Source of the DNA: Marvania coccoides
Lineage: Eukaryota; Chlorophyta; Trebouxiophyceae; Chlorellales; Chlorellaceae
Length of the DNA stretch: 64,000 nt
Direction: 5' to 3'
Assembly: GCA_963854735.1 (NCBI GenBank)
Contig: OY978098.1
Coordinates: 2,926,001-2,990,000 of the forward strand
In this document: in pieces, positions 44,461 through 54,989 of the stretch
Numbering within the stretch: position 1 is the stretch's first letter
Layout: each line of letters opens with the position of its first letter
Notes under the pieces: generated by a model
Told to the model about the DNA's origin: nothing
Database searches by the model: none
The model's input: the letters and a program-made list of their open reading frames with translations, nothing else
Program-made: the position numbers and the translations under genes

Positions 44461-46473
44461 ATGTCGAGTGGCACATATTCGTGCCCGCTTTTGATTCAAT
44501 CTCTCTGGGTTTTGGCTCTGCTTAATGGGGTTGCCATCGTTCGCAGCCAGCCGGTAAGTATTCCATGGATTTTTTTGGTGTGTCAGGGGGTTTCTCTCAT
44601 AATATTCGCCACCCTCCTCATTGACTGACCTGTGCAGACTCAGGCAGCCTTGCATCGCGCGGCGCTGGAAGAAGCTGCAAAACTCGTTCCAGGCGGAGCC
44701 CGCTCCGCCGTGACAGGCTCCTTTTACGACCTCGTCGTTGCCCGCCAGGAGCAGTTGCTGAACAAGCAGGCGTCCGTAGCCAAATGGAAGAGCGAGCTCA
44801 ATGCTGCTGCTGCTGCTGCTGCTTCCGGGGGCAACCGTCGCCTCTTGTCCGGTCTAGCAGACGCCACCATTTCGAACGCTCGGTCCACTGTTGTTGGGGA
44901 GGAATTTCCACCGCCGCCAGCGCCGCCGCCCTCCAGCCCGCCACCCCCGCCTGTTCCCACCCCATTCCCTCCTCGTGCTCCGCCGCTTCCGGCTGGCAGA
45001 GCCAAGTACGGGCAGGTCCTCGGCCTGAGCTGGCTGTTCTACGAAGCCCAGCGCAGCGGCAAAATTGCTGCCACCGGCTACCGCGTGCCGTGGCGCCTGT
45101 CGGCGCATGTGAACGACACCGTGCCTGGGGGCTGGTATGATGCTGGTGAGCGCTGTGTTTTTATTTTTAGTTTCTTCAACCCAACCCTAAAGTGTGATTT
45201 CCTGACACGTTTTCCCCCTCTTTTCATTCAATTTAATTTTACTGTAGGGGATTATCTGAAGCTCAACTTCCCGTTGGCCCCGTCCGTTGGGCTGCTGGCT
45301 TGGGGCCTCATCGAGTTCCGGGACGCATACTCAAAGCTGGGGATGCTGGGGCGCCAGCGCGGCGTGCTGCGCGTTGCGGCAGACTACTTGCACCGCTGCT
45401 ACGAACCCATCAACCAAACGTACGTGGGGGGCATCGGAGACCCCAGGATCGACCACAACTTCTGGGGACGGGCTGAAGAGGAATCGGGCTACCGGCCAGC
45501 TCTTATCTACAATCAGAGCATGGCGGCGCCTGATTTGTACGCCGGCGTTGCGAGCGCTCTGGCCTCCACTGCGGTGTTGTTCAAGGGCCCCGACAGGGCG
45601 TGGTCTGACCGCATCCTGAAGACCGCGGTGGCAATGTACGACTGGAGCGTCCGCGCGAAGTCGGGAAAGTACTCCAACTTTTACACCACGCAGACAAAGT
45701 CAATCTACCCCTCTTCCGGGCACCTGGACTCCATGGCCTGGGCAGCAGGGTGGTTGTACCGCGCCAGCGGCAACACGTCCTACCTGAACGACGCGCTGGT
45801 GCACTGGAACAAGGGCTCTGGCAACGCCGACGTGTTCCCATCCTGGGACTCGGTCTGGGCTCAGCACGCAGTGCACATGATCACACTCAGCGGCCAAGGC
45901 ATCGCCGTCCCTGGCATCGACTCGTACAAGAAGTGGGTGAACGACGTGTTTCTGAGGGCATGGCTCAAGGCTGACGGCTTCCTCGACGTCGTGTCTACTC
46001 CCCTGGGGCTGCACTACCCAAGGTGGAATCAGTGGGCCAACCTTGCGTTCTCTACCACCACGGCTGCGGTGGTGGCGCTGCATGCAAAGTACGAGCCGCT
46101 GGCGAGCGCAAAGAAAGAGCAGCTGGAGTACGTGAGGCAGCAGACAGACTACGCGCTGGGCAGCGGCTACCGCAGCTTCGTGGCGGGGTGGGGCTACAAC
46201 CCGCCTCAGCAGCCCCACCACGCCGGCGCCTCCTGCCCAGACCGGCCTGCCACATGTAATTGGCCACAGTACAGCGCCAAGGGACCCAACCCGCAAATTT
46301 TGCACGGCGCGCTGGTGGCCGGGCCTGCCGGGGTGCGCAAGAACGCCACTGACCCTGACAACAGCTACTACGACAAGCGCAGCGACTACGTGACGAACGA
46401 GGTTGCGATCGACTACAACGCCGGGCTTTCCACCGCCCTGGCTGGCATATTCCAGCTGTACCCGTTGCTCTGA
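44461..46473 (+). CDS. secreted GH9 endoglucanase (third copy, no PAN domain)
   Basis: Three exons (44461-44553, 44638-45145, 45248-46473) splice into 608 residues. The N-terminus is a signal peptide (LLIQSLWVLALLNGVAIV). A helical region follows (SFYDLVVARQEQLLNKQAS) with an alanine run, then a proline linker (PPPPAPPPSSPPPPPVPTP) directly before the GH9 domain; there is no cysteine-rich PAN module. The catalytic parts are GGWYDAGDYLK (DAGD 199-202), HNFWGRAEEESG, HHAGASCPDRPATCNW and E585 in TNEVAIDYNAG. The 102-base second intron sits in the DAGD codon row, exactly as in the second gene, and has no in-frame stop; retention would insert 34 residues in the active site. Confidence 0.93.
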
Positions 46474-47106
46474 GAGTTGACCTGAGAGCACATTCTTTAT
46501 GCTTTTCGTTGTTACCTGTGATATATCTTTATTGGCTTTTTGACAGCTCATTCCGCTTCAAACCCCGCCACACATAATGCCACAAACGCATAAACCGCAT
46601 CATAATGAACATCATCAAAAAAAAATTAATAATAAAAAAATCATGCAATATGGCGGCGCAGCATTGCCACGTCTTTTTCTTCCTGAATTTATCTCTTGTT
46701 CCAAATGCATTACCTCCGTTTTTCATTACCCCAGGCATTTTTTCTTGGCTTTTCGTATGCACGCAGCAACATAATTCCATTATGACAAACACCATTCTGT
46801 CCTATACATAGATTCATATGCTCACCAAGCACCGAGGATATTAAGTCTCAATCTTATTTTTCATTATATAATGTATGTATGTTGCATGTTTGTCCCCATT
46901 CAATAAAAAACTAGTTACATTTCTTTAGTTTGCAATTAACCAATAAAAACTGCGGTGATATCGGTATTGGTATTCATTGTAAAAATCTCCTTGCACAAGT
47001 TTGTTGTTGATGATGAGCGATCAAGAGTCCTTTAATTTAAATTGGGATCCCCATAAATTAAGAAAATGAAACAAAAATATAATAAAAAAAACCAAACAGA
47101 CAAAAT
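46474..47106. other. convergent intergenic region, no gene seen
   Basis: Over 600 AT-rich bases between the stop codons of the third GH9 gene and CDC45. It holds both 3' UTRs; open frames here are low-complexity and unsupported. Confidence 0.5.
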
Positions 47107-49067
47107 TCAAAGCAGATCGGTGGCCACCCGCAGCAGCTCGGCTTTGAAGCGCTCCACGTCCTCCCGCGCAATCTCCATCACGGTGGTGTCGAAGATGTCG
47201 TGCCACGCCTGCGCGTTCACCTCCTCGGCGGCTGCGGCAAACGCCTCGCCCAGGCGGTTGCCTTCGCCCTTTCCTGGCTCCTTCACCTGGAAGCCCACCA
47301 CCAGGCACCGCCCACTGGGCGGGTCCCGCGGCCCAATCAGCACCACCGGCTTGCGTCGGTTGTTTTGGCTCTGATGCAGGTGCTGCTCCTGGAAGAAGGC
47401 GGCCAGGCGCTGCATGGCCATGGGGTGCGCCAGAAGCTCGCGGTGGTCCATGCTGTGGTCGGACAGGTCGAAGATGCGAAAGGCGCGGAAGTTGTGGTAC
47501 AGGCGCTGCACCACCACGCTGCCGCCGTCCGCGACCAGCGCCTTCTGCACCTTTTTCGCCAGCTCGATGCCCCGCCGCAGCTCCCCCGCGTCGTCGGTCC
47601 AGCTCAGCGCGTTCCAGCACCGCCAGAAGCGGTCTCGGTGGTCGCCTGGCGCGTTGGCAGGGTCGCCGTCGCCGTGCTGTCGCCGCAAGGCGCCGCTCTC
47701 CAGCAGCGCGGTGGCCGCGTGCACCACGTCCTTGGCCATGACGGTGCGGCTGAACCCGTCCAGCAGCTGGAACGACCTGAAAATGGCGTCTCCCAGGTTG
47801 TACGCCACCCCGTGCGTCTCGAGGTGCTCCACCAGGCGGGAGTGGAAGCGCGGCTTCATGCCAAGCTCGAACGAGCTGCGCGCCTCCTTGAGCGGGATGC
47901 CCAGCTTGATCATGAGGTACTCCAGGCGGTGGCGCCCCTTCTCGGTGTACGTCTGCAGCCGGGCGGCCACGTAGGGGGAGTGCACCATGGAGTCCCACAG
48001 CGACCACTGCCGCACCAGCCCAAACCGAAAGTCCTCCAGCGGCACGATCTTGCACTGGGGGGCCGGCCGAGCGGTGCCGGTCTCGCCGTCCACCCCCGGC
48101 ATCTCAGGCGCCTCGTCCAGGTGCCCCGCGGCAGCCACGTGCGACGCGTAGTAGTCGTAGTAGTGCTCGTAGTTGTGAGCGCTGTCCCCTCCCGCCTCCA
48201 GCCTGCCGTGCACCATGTGGTCGGTCAGCCCCACCAGCGCCAGCCACAGCAGGTACGCAGAGTTCTGCTGCAGGTAGTAGCACAGGTCGTACAGCACGCA
48301 CGCAGAGGGCTTGCCGTAGTGCACCCCGTGCGCGTAGTACGCCATGCGCGCGTCCTCTGCTGCCTTGCGGTCTTGGCGCCGCGTCGTCCCTGGGGAGCTG
48401 GGCTCGCCCTCGCCCGGCACTGACCCACCACCCTCCACCCGCCGTCTCCTGCGCGCGGGGGTGTTGTCCTCGTCGTTCTCCCGCTCGCTGTCGCTGTCGT
48501 CGCCGCTGTCGTCGCCGTCGGCGGCGGGCGGGATGTCTGCTGTGGCGATGCCCTCTGCGGTGCTGTCCAGCAGCACGTACACCTGCGACGACATGTTGTT
48601 GTCGTTGGCGAGGTGCATGATGGGGCGGTGGGAGTCGATGATGACGATGGTGACGTTGCGCTGGGTGAGGTTGAGCACCTCGTAAATGTCCTCGGACGCG
48701 CCGCAGTTGATGAGGATCACGAACCGGGTCACCGGGTCCTCCTCGTCGTAGGTGGCCAGAAAGTCGTCGCTGACCTCGCTGTAGCGGCTGACGGCGGTCC
48801 AGCCGTGCGGCACCATGTCGTTCTGGAGCATCGTCTGCAGCAGTTGGGAGAGAAGGGGGAGGATTAGCTATTTGAGCGTTGACGAGGAAAATTAAATTAA
48901 AGCAGCATTCCTGGCATTCTTCCTACCTCCAGGATGCGCAGGGCGCACACCGAGTCTGCGTCCGCCGCCGAAACGTAGATGTTGACGTGCTTCTCCTCGC
49001 TCTTGCGCGTCTCTTTCTTGATGCCCTCGTACAGTTCGACCCACTGCTGGGAGTCGGTGAGAATCAT
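47107..49067 (-). CDS. CDC45: replication initiation factor CDC45
   Basis: CDC45 joins MCM2-7 and GINS to form the CMG replicative helicase. Exons 49067-48927 and 48834-47107 join in phase 0 into 622 residues. The N-terminal DHH-like fold shows HVNIYVSAADADSVCALRIL, then VPHGWTAVSRYSEVSDDF, FVILINCGASEDIYEVLNL and TIVIIDSHRPIMHLANDNN. An acidic insert (DGDDSGDDSDSERENDEDN) lies where all CDC45 proteins have one. The rest includes FRFGLVRQWSLWDSMVHSPY, LEYLMIKLGIPLKEARSSFE, KPRFHSRLVEHLETHG and DHRELLAHPMAMQRLAAFFQ. The C-terminus ends VERFKAELLRVATDLL, as expected. It diverges from the MAP3K gene over 858 bases. Confidence 0.95.
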
Positions 49068-49925
49068 GGCGGCTGCTGGTGCTGGTGCTGGTGCTGGTGC
49101 TGCTGTGGCGGTGGTGGTGGTCGGAAGGAAGTCTAAGGAATATGTCTAACCAGCCCCTGCCACGCTTCTTCACGCCGCGATATAAACCCGCTGCTAACAA
49201 AGTGGTGATGCTTGTGCTGCGTCCATCGCTGCCTAGGCTGCTACAAAACTACCAATGTTTGCTTCGATCGCTCTCAGGGGAGTTGAAAAAGTTTAACACC
49301 CGCCGCGATGGTCTGCCTGGATGCCTGCTGCCAAGGGTTGGGCGGCCGTCCTAATGCGCTGCAAACCGGCTCGCTTCGCAACGCGAGAATAAAGTTGCAA
49401 CCAACTGCTCGTGTTTTCAATGTCAAAGAAGTTGCCCGGCAATGTGGAGCGAACCAGGGCGCGGCAGCGGTGATTTTCGATCAATACAATATACTAGTAG
49501 CAAAATTTCCTGTCCACGGTGAGCGGGGGCCAAAATTAAATTGAAGTTTTTTTGAATTAAGTTGTTTGCGCAAAAAAAAAGAAAACGAGACGAAAGATCA
49601 AGTGTGTGTCGCTACAGTGGCGCGGCCGTGCCAATTTTATGCCATTCAGACGGTGGACTGCGCAAACGCCCGCGACAGCTCTGGTCCATCATTTTTGCTG
49701 ACGACAACATTTTCATTTTGTGACGAGTTTCGTTTTTGCAATAGCGACTCTCACAGTAACAACACGCGCCCGCCGCATCCCTTTCTTAATATAGTTACCT
49801 CCACGCAGCAGCAGCCTCGATGGTGGCTTTGACGAATAGGAAAAGTTGTACATAGATCGAGGAGTCAGTGTGCTTGCTGTGCCGCGTTTGTCTCCCCTCC
49901 CCTCCCCTCCCCCCCCCTCCCAAAG
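49068..49925. other. divergent intergenic region CDC45 / MAP3K
   Basis: About 860 bases. A GCTGGT hexamer-like array occurs at 49076-49108, next to the CDC45 start. A pyrimidine-rich stretch of C and T at about 49896-49921 precedes the kinase start codon. An open frame at 49308-49544 has no recognisable domain and I do not call it. Confidence 0.45.
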
Positions 49926-52900
49926 ATGTCGGCCTCGGCCGATGGCTCCACCTCACGCCAGGGCAGCGCGCCCTTGCCCTCCTTCGGGGGTTCCCGTCGG
50001 CTGCCCACGTCGGTCGCCGCTGCCCGCCAGTCCTTCCCCAAGCAGCTCAGCGACAAGTACCGGCTGGGGGAGGAGCTGGGGAGGGGCGCCTACGGGCAGG
50101 TGTACCGCGGCCTGGACGCCCGCACCGGCGAGCAGGTTGCGATCAAGCAGATATCACTGGACCGCATCCCCTCTGGCGCGCTGTCTGGCATCATGACGGA
50201 AGTGGATCTGCTCAAGGCGCTCAACCACCGCAATGTGGTGCAGTACCTGGGTTCCCTGCGCACCCGCACCCACCTCTACATCATCATGGAGCTGGTGGAA
50301 AATGGGTCGCTGGCGGCGGTGGTCAAGGCGCAGCAGTTTGGGCCCTTTCCCGAGGCGCTGGTGGGCATGTACATCCAACAGGTGCTGCAGGGGCTGGAGT
50401 ACCTCCACCACCAGGGCGTGGTGCACCGCGACATCAAGGGGGCCAACATCCTAACCACCAAGGACGGGGTGGTCAAGCTGGCAGACTTTGGGGTGGCAGC
50501 CAGGCTGGGCGACACCGCCACCACAGGCGTGGGCGCGGATGGAGGCGAGGTGGTTGAAGAAGACACCCAGCCCGCGGGCACCCCCTACTGGATGGCCCCC
50601 GAGGTGGTTGAGCTGAAGACGGTGACCACGGCGTCCGACGTGTGGAGCGTGGGGTGCGTGGCGGTGGAGCTGCTCACAGGGCAGCCCCCCTACTTTGATC
50701 TGCAGCCCCTGAGCGCGCTGTACAACATCGTGCAGAACCCCCACCCTCCCCTGCCGCCGGGGGCGTCGCTCGCCATGCGAGACTTCCTGCTGCAGTGCTT
50801 TAAAAAGGCAAGCGTATTATTGGTTTTCATGTTATTAGAGCCATTCCGACTCAGGGAGAAGAATGACTGGGCTTCTAACCCTTTACAATATTATTTGTTT
50901 TTTTGTCTTCAGGACCCAGCGCAGCGCCCCAGCGCGGCTGCGCTGCTGCAGCACCCCTGGATCGTTCACAACCGACGCACTCTGCGCTCCACGTGGGGCC
51001 GCACCGGCGCCGACACCCCCTCCGTTGCCAGCTCCACCGCTGTGGCATCGGCAGTGCAGCGCATCCTCGAGGCAGAGCCCACGAGGACCGGCCCAGGGTC
51101 TGTGGACAGCGCAGGCAGCGAAGCCACCAGCCCCAAGTTTGGCACCGCCTCCTTGTGCCCTTCGCCAAGGTCCAACGGCATGGCTGATTCTGGGGGGGAA
51201 ATTGCTGGAGGAGGGACGCCGCCGCCAACGACCGCAGGGTTTGCGCCCGAAGAAGATGCTGCTGTGCGAGAAGAGTTCCTAGGGCGGTTGGATGCAGACC
51301 CTGCTGGCGCTGGGCTCCTGGCTCAGCTGGAGGGGCTGTCGCTGGAACCAGGAATGTCGTTGCCGCCCCCGCCGCCCGTCGCCATACCGCCATCCCCTCG
51401 CCGCGCTACCATATGCAGCAGCACACCACTAGCCACACAAGCCGCCACAGCCGCAGCAGCCGAGGTGCGGCGCCAGGTTGGGTCCCTGCGGTTGATGGCC
51501 ACCTCGGGGCGAAGCATCGTCGAGGAGGCGGCGGCAGCGGCCTCTGCGCGCGCGCTGGTGGGGTACTTGCAGCAAAGTGCGGCGTTGCGGCAGGTGTTCA
51601 TCGCGGCAGACGGGTTGTGCGGCCTGCGTGAGCTGCTCGACTCCCCGTCTGACCGCCTGCTGGGCCCCACGCTGGACCTGTTGCTGGCGCTCACAGCCGA
51701 AGACCCCGAGGCCATGGAGACCACGGGCGCACTGGGCCTGGTGCCAGCCGCGCTGCGTCTCACCGGCGCTGCCCACCCCCCAGAGCTGAGGGTGCGAGCA
51801 GCCCAGTTTGCGGAGGCGCTGCTGCGGTCATCCGCCAGCGGGGCACACATGCTGGTGGCGTGCCAGGGGGTGGCGTTCTTCATCGGCATGATGGACGATG
51901 CCCCGCAGTCGCCGGAGCAGGTGGAGTTGCTGCGTGCGGCTTCTTCTGGATTTTGGGCGCTGCTGCACCGCTCCCAGACTCCTGGGTGGCCTCTCAGCGC
52001 CAACGCCTACCTTCGGCTCATGGCACACCACGGCCTGCCCCAGCGCCTGGTCAAGCTGCTGCCCTGGGTGCTGAAGCTGGCGTCGATGGAGAGGTCTGCG
52101 CACACACCACCACCACTGTCTTCTTCACTTCGCACCTCCAGCGACACCGCAGCTGCAGCACCGGTCCTTGCCTCCAGGACAAGGACGGGCAACCGCGTGG
52201 TGCCAGAGGAGAGCCTGAGCGGCGGCTCTCCTGCTGCTGCTGCTGCGGCGGCGGCGACGGCGGCGGCGGCTGCAGCAGCAACCACTGCTTTCAGTGCTCG
52301 ACAACAACAAGACTCGCAGCTGCTGGACTCGTTGGTGGGCCTGTTTGCTGTGCTGACGCACGGAGACTCGGTGGTGAAGGCGCGGTGCTGCCACCTGGAC
52401 GTCATCAATCCCATGTTTGGGTTCACGGTGCGAATGCCAACGCAGCTGCAGCTGGCGGTGCTGCTGGCGGTGAAGCGGCTGTCGGGGGAGCAGACGGTGC
52501 TGGTGCCCCTGGAGGCTGCCAACTGCGTGGCCTACGTGGTGGCGCAGCTGCCGCGACAGGACGCGCCTGCGCTGCAGGTGGAGGGACTGTGCACGCTGCG
52601 CAACCTGTGCCAGCTCAGCAGGCCCAGGCAGGAGGCGGCAGCGGCGGCAGGGGCGGTGCCCTGGCTGTGCAGGTTGGCGGTGCAACCGCCAGCTGAAGCA
52701 GAGGGCCCTGCGGCCGCGATGGCGGCGCGCTCTGCGGCTGTGACGGTGCTGTGCTCTCTGGCGCACTGCAGCCCACGAACCCGCGCCGAGCTGTGGACTC
52801 ACGACGGCCTGGACGTGCTGCTGCAACTGCTCAAGGAGGAGGCGCACCAGGCGTCGGTGCTGGAGGCCGTGGCTTCCTGGTTGGACGCCGAGCTGCCGCG

Positions 52901-53294
52901 CATCGAGGGCCAGCTGCTGGAGGGCACTGCGCTGACGCGGCTGGTGATGGTGCTGCCCGGGGCGTCCAACGACCAGCTGCCCAGCCTGCTGTCCCCCCTG
53001 GGTCGCATGGTGAGTCGGTCCTCGCGCCTGGCGGTGGCCCTGGCGCAGGCGGGGCTGGGGGTGCGCATCGTGGAGCTGCTGCGGAGGCCGTCTCCCCCTA
53101 CAGCGCTGGCGCTGATGGACCTGCTGCAGGCCATGTACGAGGCCCACCCCAACCCCAAAGAGTTTATCGCCGCCAACAGGGTGGTGCCGGCGCTCACTGC
53201 GCTGGCGCAGGGCGCTCAGGCTGGCGAGCAGGTGCTGGTCCGCAGCAGGGCTACACATCTGCTGCGAGCCTTTGCCGTCAACGTGGCTTTTTAA
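49926..53294 (+). CDS. MAP3KE1: MAP3K epsilon / Cdc7-Cdc15-type protein kinase with ARM-like repeats
   Basis: The fission yeast Cdc7 and plant MAP3K epsilon kinases work in septation or cytokinesis signalling. The kinase domain (about residues 44-330) opens YRLGEELGRGAYGQVYRGLD with VAIKQISLDRIPSG, has HRDIKGANILTTKDG, LADFGVAARL and GTPYWMAPEVVE. Between CFKK and DPAQRPSAAALLQHPW the reading frame crosses 105 bases of AT-rich sequence at 50808-50912. I read this as a GC-AG intron; a GT donor six bases later would leave two extra residues. Spliced length is 1,087; unspliced it stays open at 1,122. The C-terminal 700 residues are leucine- and alanine-rich helical repeats (LVGYLQQSAALRQVFIAADG, LDLLLALTAEDPEAMETTGA), as in MAP3K epsilon. 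Confidence 0.88.
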   Translation: MSASADGSTSRQGSAPLPSFGGSRRLPTSVAAARQSFPKQLSDKYRLGEELGRGAYGQVYRGLDARTGEQVAIKQISLDRIPSGALSGIMTEVDLLKALNHRNVVQYLGSLRTRTHLYIIMELVENGSLAAVVKAQQFGPFPEALVGMYIQQVLQGLEYLHHQGVVHRDIKGANILTTKDGVVKLADFGVAARLGDTATTGVGADGGEVVEEDTQPAGTPYWMAPEVVELKTVTTASDVWSVGCVAVELLTGQPPYFDLQPLSALYNIVQNPHPPLPPGASLAMRDFLLQCFKKASVLLVFMLLEPFRLREKNDWASNPLQYYLFFCLQDPAQRPSAAALLQHPWIVHNRRTLRSTWGRTGADTPSVASSTAVASAVQRILEAEPTRTGPGSVDSAGSEATSPKFGTASLCPSPRSNGMADSGGEIAGGGTPPPTTAGFAPEEDAAVREEFLGRLDADPAGAGLLAQLEGLSLEPGMSLPPPPPVAIPPSPRRATICSSTPLATQAATAAAAEVRRQVGSLRLMATSGRSIVEEAAAAASARALVGYLQQSAALRQVFIAADGLCGLRELLDSPSDRLLGPTLDLLLALTAEDPEAMETTGALGLVPAALRLTGAAHPPELRVRAAQFAEALLRSSASGAHMLVACQGVAFFIGMMDDAPQSPEQVELLRAASSGFWALLHRSQTPGWPLSANAYLRLMAHHGLPQRLVKLLPWVLKLASMERSAHTPPPLSSSLRTSSDTAAAAPVLASRTRTGNRVVPEESLSGGSPAAAAAAAATAAAAAAATTAFSARQQQDSQLLDSLVGLFAVLTHGDSVVKARCCHLDVINPMFGFTVRMPTQLQLAVLLAVKRLSGEQTVLVPLEAANCVAYVVAQLPRQDAPALQVEGLCTLRNLCQLSRPRQEAAAAAGAVPWLCRLAVQPPAEAEGPAAAMAARSAAVTVLCSLAHCSPRTRAELWTHDGLDVLLQLLKEEAHQASVLEAVASWLDAELPRIEGQLLEGTALTRLVMVLPGASNDQLPSLLSPLGRMVSRSSRLAVALAQAGLGVRIVELLRRPSPPTALALMDLLQAMYEAHPNPKEFIAANRVVPALTALAQGAQAGEQVLVRSRATHLLRAFAVNVAF

Positions 53295-53496
53295 TCATAA
53301 AAGCATGTCTTTCTCTGAACAAAAAAGTATACACCCCAAAACATAGCAGTTTGTTTTGGGCGGTAATCCAGTTTAATGAATGTTTACAGCCCAACACATT
53401 ATGGGGTGTGTTTTGGGTTGTGGGTTTGTTTTGGGTTGTAAAAGCATTCAAAGTATGAAAAACAAAAAAACCGACCCTTTTCCAGCTGTGTACATT

Positions 53497-54958
53497 TCAA
53501 GCCTCATCAGCCAGCAGCTCGGGAATGTCGCTGCGCACCATGTAGGGGTTGTTGGGCGACCACCACGAAGGGGGCTTGGCGGCGCCGTTTTTGCTTCCGG
53601 CGCCGTTGGCTCCGTTTCCATTTCCAGCGCCTGCTGCAGACCCCGCCACCACTCCTTCTCCCCGGCCAGGGAACACCAGGCTGCCGTCCTCCCCCCAGCT
53701 GAATCCCTGCACAAAGGGGTCTTCGTACTTTTTCACGCCAGCGCCCTCCAGCAGCTCGCCCACCTCCTCGCCGGTCAGGCTCTCCACCTCCTGCAGCCGC
53801 GACGCCAGCTCCCGCAGCGCCTCGTAATTGGCTGCCAGCCCCCAGTACGCCTTGGCCTCTGCGGCCTCCAGCAGCTCCGCCATGTCTGCGTACGCAATCT
53901 TGGCCATCTCAGTGGAGATGTCGGCAACCTTCCTGGTGCGCTGCCGGTTCAGGTACACCTCTTCGTTGTCCATCAGCGCCACGGGGCCTGTGCGGCGCCC
54001 GAATCCGCAGCGGTACACCATCTCCCTGGCCACCGAGTTGGCCAGCTTCATGTCTGACGCCCCGGCGGTGCTCACGTTGGCGTCGCCCAGCAGCAGCCGC
54101 TCCGCGCAGCGCCCCGCCATGGCCACCACCATGCGGCCCTCCATGTACCCCCGGGTGGTGACCCTGCTCTCCAGGCGCTCCTCCATTGGCAGAAAGTAGG
54201 TGTAGCCGGTGGCAATGCCGCCGGGGCACACGCTCACGCGCTGAATCTCGTCAAAGTGGGGCGTGATGTAGCCCACCATCGCGCGCGCCGCCTCGTAGAT
54301 TGCGATGGTGCGGCGCATCTTGGGCGGCACGACGTCGTTCTCAAACGCGGTGGTGGCGTTGCTGCCCCCCATCTTGTCGCGGTGCAGCTTCTCCAGGGCC
54401 TCAAACACCTCGCGATTTCCGATGTGGGGCTGTCCCTGCCGCGCCGCCACGATGGCTGCCTGGTTCATCAGATTCATGAGCTCGGCGCCGGTGAACCCGG
54501 CAGTGGCACGCGCGATGCGCGGGTAGTCCAGCTCGGGGTCGATCTTCTTGTCGCGGGCGTGCACCTGCAGGATGCCCACCCGCCCCTCCATGTTGGGCAG
54601 CGGCAGCTGCACGATGCGGTCAAAGCGCCCCGGCCGCGTCAGCGCCTGGTCCAGCGCCGCTGGCCTGTTGGTGGCGGCCATCACCACCACGCCCGTGTTG
54701 TCCTCGAACCCGTCCATCTCGGTGAGCAGCTGGTTGATGGTGTGCACCGACTCGTCGTTGCCGGCGCCCCCGCCCGTCTCGCGCGCCTTGCCGATGCCGT
54801 CGAACTCGTCGATGAACAGGATGCAGGGGGCGCTGGCACGGGCCTGCTGGAACATATCGCGCACCCGGGAGGCGCCCACCCCCACAAACATCTCCATAAA
54901 CTCCGTGCCGGCGATGGAGAAGAAGGGGACGCCAGCCTCGCCGGCAATGGCGCGGGCC

Positions 54959-54989
<31 letters not shown>

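Noticed and set aside
47200..48423. 407-codon plus-strand frame
   Set aside because: Antisense to CDC45; composition is Val/Arg/His-rich as expected for a shadow frame.
49308..49544. 78-codon frame in the CDC45/MAP3K interval
   Set aside because: No recognisable domain and no clear splice partner. It lies in a region expected to hold two promoters.
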